From Bryobacterales bacterium (GTDB lineage Bacteria; Acidobacteriota; Terriglobia; Bryobacterales; Bryobacteraceae): a DNA stretch of 64,000 nucleotides. The stretch lies in assembly GCA_016721425.1 (NCBI GenBank), contig JADKID010000038.1, forward strand, positions 806,001 through 870,000, read 5' to 3'. Below are positions 1-7,244 of this stretch, in pieces. The notes below the pieces were generated by a model. It worked only from the letters and a program-made list of their open reading frames with translations, was not told the origin of the DNA and searched no databases. Every line of letters starts with the position of its first letter. Position 1 is the stretch's first letter. A program made the position numbers and the translations under genes.

Positions 1-1
1 T

Positions 2-898
2 TCCCAGCCCACAGTGGAGGTGGCTCGCGGTTTGCTGGGCCAGTGGCTGGAGCTGGGCGATTTGCGGGGGCGGATCACGGAGGTGGAGGCGTATTTGCCG
101 TTTGTGGATCCGGCGGCGCATGCGCACCGGGGGATGACGAAGCGGACGCGGGTGTTGTTTGGGCGGCCGGGGTTTGCCTATGTCTATTTGATTTATGGGA
201 TGCACTATTGCCTGAACGTGGTGGCGGAGGAGGAAGGGGTTCCGGGGTGTGTGCTGATCCGGGCGGTGGAGGGGATGGGCAAGGGGCCGGGGAAGTTGAC
301 GCGGGCGATGGGGATTACGCTGGCGCACTATGGGTGCGATCTGGTGAAGGGGCCGTTGCGGATTATGGCGGGGACGGCGGTGACGGATGTTATGGTGACG
401 CCGCGGATCGGGATGAAGGTGGCGGTGGAGGCTCCGCTGCGGTTTGTGGCGAGGGGCTGGATTGAGTTGGGCAGGTCAGACCGGCAACTCGACTTCAATC
501 TCGCGAAGCTCCGAGGTGGGAGAACGCTCCGCCCGGAGTACTTCCCAGTAGATTTTGATCGCTTCTCTGGCTCGGGTCATCAACTCGTCGGGCGAGTCGC
601 CGGTCAGCAGGATCGAGGGAAGCTCGGGTATGTAAGCGCTGAATCCAGTAGGGCCACTTTCCATCACCAGCGAATACTTGCGGGTCATTTGTTGTTTTCC
701 TCAATACCAGTTTGCTTCAGAATCGCTTTGTATGTGCCGGGTCGAACGTCGTCTCCAAGCCGCCCGGACACGACTGTGATGCGTCCGTCAGAGCTTCGGA
801 AAACACGATGGTCGCCAGACGTTCGCATCAGCCGCCAACCGGCGGCCTCGAGCTTTCGAATGACCTCCCGGACCTTTAGCGGCACAGTTTCAGTCTAG
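2..898 (+). CDS. mpg: 3-methyladenine DNA glycosylase (AAG/Mpg family), 5' partial, with a read-through C-terminus
   Basis: Monofunctional glycosylase that removes alkylated bases (3-methyladenine) in base excision repair. The frame is open from the window edge, so the true start lies outside; the first visible residues (S-Q-P-T-V-E-V-A-R-G-L-L-G) fit the family N-terminus. ITEVEAYL carries the catalytic glutamate, followed by the family HAHRG...TKRT...FG.PG..YVY.IYG.H.C.N block. Homology runs out near base 463 after PRIGMKVAVEAPLRFVARG, where the family normally ends within a few residues. No stop codon is present there: the frame continues about 145 codons through DNA that on the other strand encodes hicB and hicA, stopping only at 898. 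The tail has no recognisable domain. I infer that the native 3' end was lost when the hicAB segment arrived. The glycosylase call is secure; whether the extended protein works is unknown. Confidence 0.85.
   Translation, partial: SQPTVEVARGLLGQWLELGDLRGRITEVEAYLPFVDPAAHAHRGMTKRTRVLFGRPGFAYVYLIYGMHYCLNVVAEEEGVPGCVLIRAVEGMGKGPGKLTRAMGITLAHYGCDLVKGPLRIMAGTAVTDVMVTPRIGMKVAVEAPLRFVARGWIELGRSDRQLDFNLAKLRGGRTLRPEYFPVDFDRFSGSGHQLVGRVAGQQDRGKLGYVSAESSRATFHHQRILAGHLLFSSIPVCFRIALYVPGRTSSPSRPDTTVMRPSELRKTRWSPDVRISRQPAASSFRMTSRTFSGTVSV
476..688 (-). CDS. hicB: HicB-type antitoxin
   Basis: Small antitoxin of a type II toxin-antitoxin pair, 70 residues. It shows the HicB_lk pattern: a short beta strand (YSLVMESGPTGFSAYIPELP), a central LTGDSPDELMTRAREAI segment and a C-terminal EIEVELPV strand. 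In this family the partly degraded RNase-H-like fold caps the HicA toxin. It is the second gene of the pair and its start overlaps the toxin stop by 4 bases (ATGA), so the two are translationally coupled. It lies convergent to, and inside, the open 3' end of the glycosylase frame. No DNA-binding domain is visible in this short version, so autoregulation by this protein is uncertain. Confidence 0.85.
   Translation of the reverse strand: MTRKYSLVMESGPTGFSAYIPELPSILLTGDSPDELMTRAREAIKIYWEVLRAERSPTSELREIEVELPV
685..885 (-). CDS. hicA: HicA-type mRNA interferase toxin
   Basis: RNA-binding toxin of the HicA (YcfA) family with a dsRBD-like fold, 66 residues, the usual length. The start KVREVIRKLEAAGWRLMRTSGDH and the RVFRSSDGR..VVSGRLGDDVRPGTYKAILKQTGI pattern are typical. 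H26 in SGDHRVF is the expected catalytic histidine. The start is GTG. A TAGACT hexamer (minus strand, 892-897) ends six bases before it and no Shine-Dalgarno is visible, so the mRNA is probably leaderless. Toxin first, antitoxin second is the normal hicAB order. Confidence 0.87.
   Translation of the reverse strand: MPLKVREVIRKLEAAGWRLMRTSGDHRVFRSSDGRITVVSGRLGDDVRPGTYKAILKQTGIEENNK
892..897 (-). promoter_or_regulatory. candidate -10 box (TAGACT) of hicAB, leaderless type
   Basis: TAGACT on the minus strand ends six bases upstream of the GTG start of hicA. Transcription would start at or next to the start codon. No convincing -35 hexamer is seen at the usual spacing. Confidence 0.35.
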
Positions 899-995
899 CG
901 GACAGGAGTTCCTCGTGGATCGCCACCGGAGAAGACCGTTCCGATATATGAGCGGGGTTGCGGGGTAGGGCCACCGTGCCTGATGAGGTTTGGAT

Positions 996-2426
996 TCAGT
1001 GGACGGGCGAGGGCGCCCGCCGCCCGACGGACAGTTTGGGCAGACCGGCTCGGCGCGTGGCTGTGATGGCGAGCGCGACGACGAGCAGGGCTGCCGCGAC
1101 GGCAAAAGTGATGCGCATGCCGGCGGCTGCGGCTTGTGGATGCGTCGCCGAGGCGTGGGCGAAGACGGCGCCCATCGCGGCGGCTCCAGTGATGAGTCCG
1201 AGATTGCGCGACAGGTTGAGCAGGCCGGAGATGACTCCGCGCTGGTCCGGGTGAACGTCCGTCATGATTGCCGTGTTGTTGGCGGCCTGGAAGAGTGCGT
1301 AGCCGGCCGTGACGACGACGATGGGGGCGACGTAGCCGCCGATGCCGAGGGACACGGGGAGCATCGATAGAGAGATGCAGCCGGTCGTCATGGCGAGGAG
1401 TCCGGCGGTGGTGATGCGGCGCGCTCCGAAATGATCGACGATGCGACCGGCGGGCACTCCTGTCAGGGCGGCGACGAGCGGTCCCGCTGACATGACGATG
1501 CCCACCAGGGCCGGACTCAGCCCGAGCGACTGGGAGAGATAGAACGGTCCGACCACGAGAGTGGCCATCATGACCGTGGAGACCAGAGTGCTCGTGGCGA
1601 GGCTCGCGCTCAGCACTGGATTGCGGAACATCTCGACGCGGATTAGCGGCGAGGCTGTTCTTTTCTCGGCCAGCAAGAAGAGCCAGGCGCCTACGATGGC
1701 GGCCAGGAACAGCGCCAGGTTGAGGGGGCTGAAGTTGCCCCGCCCGGTAGTCATGGCAAGGGCATAGGCCGCGAGCGTCAGAGTCAGCAGCAGTGTGCCG
1801 AGGGTATCGATGCCGGGGCGTTTGGTGGCCGGGCGCGGGCGATCGGCGGGCAGGTAGCGAGCGGCGAGGAAGAGATTCAAGATGCCCAGGGGCACGTTGA
1901 TGAGGAAGATGAGGCGCCAGCCGAAACCGGAGATCAGGAGGCCGCCGAGGGAGGGGCCGAAAGTGGTGCCGATGGCGGAGATGGAGCCGAGCAACCCCAT
2001 GGCACTGCCGGTTCTGGACTTGGGCACGGTCTCAGTGACGATGGCTACGGTGAGGGCCAGCATGATGGCGGCTCCGGCGCCCTGTGCCGCCCTGGCGGCG
2101 AGCAGGAACCAAAGCGTCGGCGCGAGGCCGCATAGGAGCGATGCGACCGTGAAGAGGCTGATTCCGAGGAGTAGCAGGCGGCGGCGCCCGAGGAGGTCAC
2201 CGAGGCGGCCGGCGCTGACGATCAAGGAAGTGATGGCGAGGAGGTAGGCGAGGACGATCCACTGAACTTGCTGGAAGGTGGCGGAGAGGGCCTGCGCCAG
2301 GGTGGGGAGGCCGACATTGGCAATGCTGGTGTCGAGCGAGGGCATTAGCATGGAGAGCGAGAGGCTGGCCAGGGCCCAGCGAGCCGACGATGTCAATTTT
2401 GGGTTCTCAGTGATTTGCTGCAACAT
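996..2426 (-). CDS. MFS drug exporter of the DHA2 (EmrB/QacA) family
   Basis: Proton-driven multidrug efflux permease of the inner membrane, 476 residues, with about fourteen hydrophobic helices as expected for DHA2. The signature LDTSIANVGLPTLAQAL near the N-terminus corresponds to the LDxTIVNVALP motif C region; motif A-like GRLGDLLGRRRLLLLG and VTETVPKSRTGSAMGL follow. The start at 2426 (MLQQITENPK) is chosen over an upstream in-frame ATG at 2525 because GGAAAG stands at Shine-Dalgarno distance and the extra 33 residues look non-coding. It is divergent from a LysR regulator, the usual arrangement for substrate-induced efflux. The last residues (GRRAPSP) are encoded by a GC palindromic repeat also found behind the LysR gene. 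Confidence 0.9.
   Translation of the reverse strand: MLQQITENPKLTSSARWALASLSLSMLMPSLDTSIANVGLPTLAQALSATFQQVQWIVLAYLLAITSLIVSAGRLGDLLGRRRLLLLGISLFTVASLLCGLAPTLWFLLAARAAQGAGAAIMLALTVAIVTETVPKSRTGSAMGLLGSISAIGTTFGPSLGGLLISGFGWRLIFLINVPLGILNLFLAARYLPADRPRPATKRPGIDTLGTLLLTLTLAAYALAMTTGRGNFSPLNLALFLAAIVGAWLFLLAEKRTASPLIRVEMFRNPVLSASLATSTLVSTVMMATLVVGPFYLSQSLGLSPALVGIVMSAGPLVAALTGVPAGRIVDHFGARRITTAGLLAMTTGCISLSMLPVSLGIGGYVAPIVVVTAGYALFQAANNTAIMTDVHPDQRGVISGLLNLSRNLGLITGAAAMGAVFAHASATHPQAAAAGMRITFAVAAALLVVALAITATRRAGLPKLSVGRRAPSPVH
1004..1023. repeat. GC-rich palindromic repeat, copy A
   Basis: CGGGCGAGGGCGCCCGCCGC sits at the very 3' end of the MFS gene. It differs by one base from positions 3471-3490 and can form a GGGCG/CGCCC hairpin. 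Its placement at two gene ends suggests a dispersed REP-like element. Confidence 0.55.
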
Positions 2427-2490
2427 GGGATCTGCTTTCCGGCGAGTGCCTATTGAAAGCGTAGAGTGGAAAGTGAGATGGCGGAAGACG

Positions 2491-2509
2491 CACTGATTGC
2501 ACTTTAGTG
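2491..2509. promoter_or_regulatory. candidate LysR operator (CACT-N11-AGTG)
   Basis: CACT at 2491-2494 and AGTG at 2506-2509 form an inverted repeat with an 11-base spacer, the classic T-N11-A LysR-type box. A tighter palindrome, CACTTTAGTG, overlaps its right half (2500-2509). It lies 37 bases before the LysR start and 65 bases before the exporter start, where an autorepressing regulator would bind. Confidence 0.5.
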
Positions 2510-2545
2510 TTGCGTTTGACGCCATAGTAGCGATAGGGTCGAGGC

Positions 2546-3589
2546 ATGGCGATGCCGGATTTCAATTTGCTGGTGACTCTGGATGTGTTGCTGGCGGAAG
2601 GCAATGTGACCCGGGCGGCGCGGCGGTTGCGTTTGAGCCCGTCGGCGATGAGCCGGGCGCTGGCGCGGTTGAGGGACGCGACGGGTGATCCGATCCTGGT
2701 GCGGGCGGGGCGGGGCCTGGTGCCCACACCTCGTGCGGTGGAGATGCGCGGGCGGGTCAGCCAGCTTGTGCAGGACGGTGCGGCGGTGTTGCGGCCGGCG
2801 GAGGAGATCAACCTGGGTGAGCTGGTGCAGACGTTCACACTGCGCACGAGCGAAGGCTTTGTGGAGAACTTCGGGCCGAAGCTGATCGCGGGTGTCGGCG
2901 CGCAGGCTCCGGGCGTGCGGCTGCGTTTTCTGCAGAAGGCGGACAAGGACAGCGGGCCGCTGCGCGGCGGGGTTGTTGATCTGGAAACCGGCGTGGTGGG
3001 GCAGGGGACGGCTCCCGAATTGCGGACGCAGGCCCTGTTCCGGGACCGTTTCGTAGGCGTTGTGCGGATGGGGCACACACTCTGCGAGGGCGAGATGAGC
3101 GCCTTGCGGTATACGGAAGGGGTCCATGTCAGTGTGTCGCGGCAGAGTCCCGGCAGGGGGCCGATGGAAGAAGAGGGGCCGATTGATTACGCGCTGAAGG
3201 AGCTTGGGCTGGAGCGGCAGATCGCTACGATTGTCGGGGGCTTTTCGATGGCGCTGGCGCTGGTGCGGGCGACTGATTTGATTGCCAGCGTGCCCGAGCG
3301 GCACACGGGCAATCTGCGCGCGGGGCTGTGGAGTTTTGCACTTCCGGTGGCGACGCCGGAGTTCACGGTTTCGATGCTTTGGCATCCGCGGATGGATGCG
3401 GATGGGGCGCACAGGTGGCTGCGGGGGTGTGTTTTGGAGGCTTGTGCGGGGGGAGATAGTTTGTGTTGGGCGGGCGAAGGCGCCCGCCGCGGACCAGGGG
3501 GTCCGCCCCCCGACAGAGTGTGTTGGGGGGGCGGGGTGGGTTTTACGCTCCGGTTTCCAGCCAGCGGCCTTCGCGGGCGCTTTGGATGA
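2546..3589 (+). CDS. LysR-family transcriptional regulator with an aberrant C-terminal tail
   Basis: Transcription factor likely controlling the divergent MFS exporter. Residues 1-62 form the LysR winged helix (FNLLVTLDVLLAEGNVTRAARRLRLSPSAMSRALARLRD), followed by a linker and a periplasmic-binding-protein-like effector domain to about residue 298 (HRWLRGCVLEACA). LysR proteins normally end about there. This frame continues about 49 residues (GGDSLCWAGEGARRGPGG...) through a GC hairpin repeat and 47 bases into the convergent oxidoreductase gene before a TGA at 3587-3589. The tail is rich in Gly, Arg and Pro and looks like translated repeat. The regulator call is firm; the ligand is unknown. 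Confidence 0.88.
   Translation: MAMPDFNLLVTLDVLLAEGNVTRAARRLRLSPSAMSRALARLRDATGDPILVRAGRGLVPTPRAVEMRGRVSQLVQDGAAVLRPAEEINLGELVQTFTLRTSEGFVENFGPKLIAGVGAQAPGVRLRFLQKADKDSGPLRGGVVDLETGVVGQGTAPELRTQALFRDRFVGVVRMGHTLCEGEMSALRYTEGVHVSVSRQSPGRGPMEEEGPIDYALKELGLERQIATIVGGFSMALALVRATDLIASVPERHTGNLRAGLWSFALPVATPEFTVSMLWHPRMDADGAHRWLRGCVLEACAGGDSLCWAGEGARRGPGGPPPDRVCWGGGVGFTLRFPASGLRGRFG
3463..3533. repeat. Double-hairpin GC repeat with flanking direct repeats, copy B
   Basis: Positions 3471-3490 repeat copy A (1004-1023) with one mismatch. They are followed by a second hairpin, GCGGACC-aggg-GGTCCGC (3489-3506). The unit is bracketed by near-identical 14-base direct repeats, GTGTTGGGcGGGCG (3463-3476) and GTGTTGGGgGGGCG (3520-3533). 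This looks like a small non-coding dispersed element placed at the end of the LysR gene. It could also serve as a terminator, but it has no U-tract. Confidence 0.5.
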
Positions 3590-4700
3590 CGGCGTCGCAG
3601 ACCTTTTGGGTTTGGAGGGCGCAGCGGAAATCGGGTTGCACGGGCACGCCAGTCTCGATGCCTTTGACGAAATCGGCGATGGCATTGAGGAACGTATGCT
3701 CGTAGCCGATGCAGGTGCCGGGCACCCAGTAGTGGCTCATGTAGGGGTGCTCGCTGTTGGTGACGTGCACCTTGCGCCAGCCGGTGAGGTGGCTTTCCAC
3801 TTTCTTGCCGGTCTGCATGTTCTTGTACTCGAAGTACTGGAGGTATTCGGGTTCCTCGAGATCGAAATAGACGCTGCCGTCTGCGCCGTTGAGCTCGAAG
3901 GTGTTGAAGTTCTTGCGGCCGCGGGCGTAGCGGGTGGATTCGAAGGTGCCGATGGAGCCGTTGGCGAACTCGGCGAGGAACATGCAGGCGTCGTCGATGG
4001 TGACGGGTTGCATGGTGCCGGTGGCGGCGTGGAGGCGTTCCTTGACGAAGATCTCGGTTTTGGCGGTGACGCGCGAGATGGGGCCGTTGAGCCACATGGC
4101 GGTGTCGATGGAGTGGGCGAGGAGGTCTCCGGTGACGCCGCTGCCGGCGGATTTGGCGTCGAGGCGCCAGAGGGCGTCGCCGCCCTGGGGGACATCGGTG
4201 GAGATGGTCCAATCCTGGAGGTAGGTGGCGCGGTAGTGGAAGGGGCGGCCGATGCGGCCTTCGTCGATCACCTGCTTGGCGAGGGTGATGGCGGGAACGC
4301 GGCGGTAGTTAAACATGGCCATGTTGGCGACGCCGGCCGTTTCAACGGCGTCCACCATTTCCTGGGCGCCGGCGACGTCCATGGCGAGGGGCTTTTCGCA
4401 GATGACCATTTTGCCGGCGGCTGCGGCGGCGAGGGCGATCTCGCGGTGTGCGAAGTTGGGCACGCAGATGTCGATGAGATCGATATCGGTGGCGGTCATG
4501 AGGGCGTGCCAATCGGTCTCGGCGCGTTCGTAGCCCCAGGTTTCGACGAATTTCTGGCCCTTTTCGGGGCTGACGTCGCAGATGGCCTTGAGGACGGCGC
4601 GGTGTTCGACGGGGAAGAAGTTATTCAGGCGCCGGTAGGCGTTTGAGTGGGTGCGGCCCATGAAGCCGCAGCCGATGAGGCCAACTCTAAGTTCTTTCAT
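3543..4700 (-). CDS. Gfo/Idh/MocA-family NAD(P)-dependent oxidoreductase
   Basis: Cytoplasmic sugar/cyclitol dehydrogenase, 385 residues. The N-terminal Rossmann fold opens with VGLIGCGFMGRTH. The diagnostic EKP appears in VICEKPLAM, and the catalytic segment GDLLAHSIDTAMWL supplies the Asp/His pair. There is no Tat leader, so it is cytoplasmic. It is the second gene of an operon: the upstream TIM-barrel isomerase overlaps it by 4 bases (4697-4700). That pairing commonly oxidises and then rearranges sugars through keto-intermediates (inositol-like or 3-keto-glycoside routes). The exact substrate cannot be read from the sequence. The 3' end overlaps the LysR tail convergently. Confidence 0.9.
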   Translation of the reverse strand: MKELRVGLIGCGFMGRTHSNAYRRLNNFFPVEHRAVLKAICDVSPEKGQKFVETWGYERAETDWHALMTATDIDLIDICVPNFAHREIALAAAAAGKMVICEKPLAMDVAGAQEMVDAVETAGVANMAMFNYRRVPAITLAKQVIDEGRIGRPFHYRATYLQDWTISTDVPQGGDALWRLDAKSAGSGVTGDLLAHSIDTAMWLNGPISRVTAKTEIFVKERLHAATGTMQPVTIDDACMFLAEFANGSIGTFESTRYARGRKNFNTFELNGADGSVYFDLEEPEYLQYFEYKNMQTGKKVESHLTGWRKVHVTNSEHPYMSHYWVPGTCIGYEHTFLNAIADFVKGIETGVPVQPDFRCALQTQKVCDAVIQSAREGRWLETGA

Positions 4701-5647
4701 GCTCCATACCTCGCTACTAGTTCGTCAACGCGTTTCTTGCAGGATTCGGTGGCCACCCAGGCGTCGGGCCAGAAGCAGAGATCGATGGTCCACCAGTCGT
4801 GCGGCAGGCGGGCAGCCTGGACGAGGGCGGGCATGACGACGTCGAAATCGAGCAGGCCGAGGCCGAAGGGCGGGTGGGCGGAAGTCTCGTCATCGCCGTT
4901 GGCATCCTTGTGGCAGGTGTTGTCGGAATCGATGACGTGGATGTGATTGATGCGGCCGTCGAGCATCTTGAGGAATTCGATCTGGGTGGGGAAGACCTCT
5001 TTTTCGCCTTCCTGGCGGATGCCCTGGACGCCGACCATCTGGCCGTGGCAGGTATCGTACATGAGGCCGAAGTTGGGCTTATTGACGCCGTCGTGGACGC
5101 GAAGGATGTCGGTGGGCTTATTGAAAGCGAACCCGGGTTCGAACTCCCAACTGACGTTGAGGCCGTGATCGGCGGCGATCTCGGCGCAGGTCTTCCATGT
5201 GGAGACGACGCGCTGGAGGGCGGTGGCGTAATCGACGTCGCGGAGGATGGTGGGCGGCTGGACGCTATCGACGCGGACGCCGGGGATGCCGAGATCGGCC
5301 GCGAATTCGGCGTTCTTTTTGAATTCAGAGATGTACTTGGTCTGATCGTCGGTATTGATTAACTTCTCGCCCCACAGGTTGGCGGCGATGCCGCTGAGGC
5401 CGAGGCCCTTGGCGGCGAGCTTGGCTTTGAGCTCGGCGCGCTGGGATTTCTCAGGCATGGCGCCGGGCCATTCGGAATCGGGGCCGTTCGGGTTGCCTGG
5501 ATTGGGATGGGGCGGAAAGGCGCCGAGCTCGACGCCGTCGAAGCCCAGTTCCTTGAGCCGGTCGCAGACGGTATCGAAGGGAACGGGGTGGCTGGCGTAA
5601 GGGCCAATGGTGTATGCCCACGATCCAATGGAGATTCGTTTCGACAT
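4697..5647 (-). CDS. Sugar phosphate isomerase/epimerase (xylose-isomerase-like TIM barrel)
   Basis: AP-endonuclease-2/xylose-isomerase-like barrel of 316 residues, expected to bind one divalent metal and epimerise or isomerise a free or keto sugar. Likely metal ligands are the Glu in SWEFEPGFAF, the Asp/His in MYDTCHGQM, the His in NHIHVIDSD and the Asp in WTIDLCFWP. It begins MSKRISIGSWAYTIG, typical of these enzymes. It is first in a two-gene operon with the Gfo/Idh/MocA dehydrogenase (ATGA overlap), implying that the two act in sequence. Specificity is unknown. Confidence 0.87.
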   Translation of the reverse strand: MSKRISIGSWAYTIGPYASHPVPFDTVCDRLKELGFDGVELGAFPPHPNPGNPNGPDSEWPGAMPEKSQRAELKAKLAAKGLGLSGIAANLWGEKLINTDDQTKYISEFKKNAEFAADLGIPGVRVDSVQPPTILRDVDYATALQRVVSTWKTCAEIAADHGLNVSWEFEPGFAFNKPTDILRVHDGVNKPNFGLMYDTCHGQMVGVQGIRQEGEKEVFPTQIEFLKMLDGRINHIHVIDSDNTCHKDANGDDETSAHPPFGLGLLDFDVVMPALVQAARLPHDWWTIDLCFWPDAWVATESCKKRVDELVARYGA

Positions 5648-5757
5648 GGATTGATTTCAACCTCTTCCTGTTTTGGGGCCGGCCGGCGGCGTACAGTGGC
5701 GCCGCGAGGAGTTGGGCCTCGGACTGTCAATATATCGTATGTCGGACCACCCCGGCG

Positions 5758-5763
5758 TATACT
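5758..5763 (+). promoter_or_regulatory. candidate -10 box (TATACT) for the membrane protein at 5776
   Basis: TATACT ends 12 bases before the ATG at 5776. No Shine-Dalgarno lies between, so a leader of about five bases or none is predicted. Confidence 0.35.
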
Positions 5764-5775
5764 CATAGCTCAGGT

Positions 5776-6426
5776 ATGGCAAACCCTTTGAGTGCGGCGT
5801 CCGGGAGTGCGCAACCGGAGCCCCGCTGGGCTTCGATTGTGGCGGTGCTGGCGGTGGGTGGTCTGTACCTGGCCATGCCAGACGCGTTGACGCCGGGCCC
5901 CAACTGGCTGGTGCTGGTGGTGGTGATTGTGATGCTGGTGCCGACGGTGGTGACACACCGGATGGGCAGGAGCGAGTTGAACCACATCATTGGTCTGGGC
6001 CTTTCCGCGCTGATTACCTTGGCGCTGGTGTGGTCGGTGGGCGCGTTGATTTTCCTGCTGCCAGAGAAGCGCCAATCGGGCAGTGGGCTGTTGCTTTCGG
6101 CCGGGTCGCTGTGGGTAACCACGGTGCTGGTGTTTGCGACGTGGTATTGGCGGCTGGACGCGGGCGGGCCGCACAGGCGGGAGGCGAACGAGACGCACGC
6201 GGAGGGCTCGTTTTTGTTTCCGCAGATGACGATGAAGCCGATGCAGAAGAACTGGCGTCCGGGGTTTGTGGATTATCTGTTTCTGGCGTTCACGACGAGC
6301 ACGGCGTTTTCACCAACCGACACGCCGCCGCTGACGCGTTGGGCGAAGGCGCTGATGATGACGCAGAGTGTGCTGTCGCTGAGCACGATAGCGATCCTGG
6401 CGGGGCGCGCCGTGAATATGATCTAG
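5776..6426 (+). CDS. Membrane protein resembling DUF1345
   Basis: Predicted inner-membrane protein of 216 residues with about five hydrophobic segments (roughly residues 18-33, 42-58, 70-93, 104-124 and 170-212). The C-terminal stretch FVDYLFLAFTTSTAFSPTDTPPLTRWAKALMM, followed by a hydrophobic helix, resembles the end of DUF1345 proteins, which look like two-helix ion-channel remnants. Function is not known. The start at 5776 is preferred over upstream in-frame ATGs because the earlier 54 codons are antisense to, or just upstream of, the isomerase gene, and a TATACT box sits just before it. It converges with the methyltransferase gene, overlapping by 4 bases. Confidence 0.72.
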   Translation: MANPLSAASGSAQPEPRWASIVAVLAVGGLYLAMPDALTPGPNWLVLVVVIVMLVPTVVTHRMGRSELNHIIGLGLSALITLALVWSVGALIFLLPEKRQSGSGLLLSAGSLWVTTVLVFATWYWRLDAGGPHRREANETHAEGSFLFPQMTMKPMQKNWRPGFVDYLFLAFTTSTAFSPTDTPPLTRWAKALMMTQSVLSLSTIAILAGRAVNMI

Positions 6427-7178
6427 GCTGCGCGGTTTTTTCGCGCCAGGTAGATGGTGCGGTGGCCGCGATCGATCATGGAGCCGGGCGGGAAGAATCG
6501 GGCGGCGTCGTGGGCGCGGACTGATTCGAAGCCCGCTTCGCGGAGGGCGGCGCGAATCTCCTTCTGATTCCAGCAGACCTGTTCGATGCGCTCCAGATGG
6601 CGCTCCCACAGCTTGCCGTGGCGGATGAAGAACTCGGCCAGGTTGTAGGCGCGCTCCCTTTCGGCGTCGTAGCGGCCATGGGAGACGATGACCACTCCGG
6701 GGAGTTCGTGCCGCCAGGTGAGCGGCCAGACCTCTTGAAAGGCCAGCAGGTTGTTGGCGTCGAAGTAGAAGTGGCCGCCGGGTTTGAGGGCGCGTGCGGC
6801 GGCGTGGGCGACGCGGGCGAGGTCCTGCTTGTGGGGGACGTGATTGATGGCGTCGAATTCGCAGGTGATGAGGTCCACCGGTTCGGGCAGGCGGAAGCTG
6901 CGCATATCGGCCTGGATGACGGTGATGGGGGGGCGGGTGCGGCGGACCTTGCGGCGCGTGATTTCGCACATAGTGGGGGAGAGGTCCACGGCGTAGACGC
7001 GCAGGCCGAGTTGGGCCAGCTCCATGGCGGTTGTGCCGGTGCCGCAGGCGAGGTCGCAGACCGTGGTGCAGTTGGGTAGGAGAGGATCCAGCAACTGTTC
7101 GCGAACGACGGCGCCCCAGGAGCGCGCGAAGGGGAAGATTCTGTCGTAGTAGGCGGCCCACAGGCGGTAAGTCTTCAT
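6423..7178 (-). CDS. Class I SAM-dependent methyltransferase
   Basis: Soluble methyltransferase of 251 residues. SAM-binding motif I is VCDLACGTGTTAMELA; the acidic end of beta-2 is VYAVDLSPTMCE; motif III is IQADMRSFRLPEPVDLI; and a later GGHFYFDANN strand completes the fold. The N-terminal KTYRLWAAYYDRIFP segment is common in small-molecule methyltransferases. The acceptor cannot be predicted. The start at 7178 is supported by GGAG six bases upstream. A longer frame runs to 8054, but it is antisense to the FG-GAP gene and is not real. Confidence 0.85.
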   Translation of the reverse strand: MKTYRLWAAYYDRIFPFARSWGAVVREQLLDPLLPNCTTVCDLACGTGTTAMELAQLGLRVYAVDLSPTMCEITRRKVRRTRPPITVIQADMRSFRLPEPVDLITCEFDAINHVPHKQDLARVAHAAARALKPGGHFYFDANNLLAFQEVWPLTWRHELPGVVIVSHGRYDAERERAYNLAEFFIRHGKLWERHLERIEQVCWNQKEIRAALREAGFESVRAHDAARFFPPGSMIDRGHRTIYLARKNRAA

Positions 7179-7244
7179 GGAGTTCTCCGGTCCGGCGTGT
7201 TCTCCCTGAGTGCTCTCAGACATGATACGCTCAGCCTGGTTCCC

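Noticed and set aside
43..465. Open plus-strand frame overlapping the glycosylase
   Set aside because: Its product is almost only Gly, Ala and Asp, typical of a GC-rich shadow frame, and the glycosylase frame is the homologous one.
3282..4646. 454-codon plus-strand frame over the oxidoreductase
   Set aside because: It is antisense to a clearly homologous Gfo/Idh/MocA gene, and its product is low-complexity Gly/Val/Ala/Asp.
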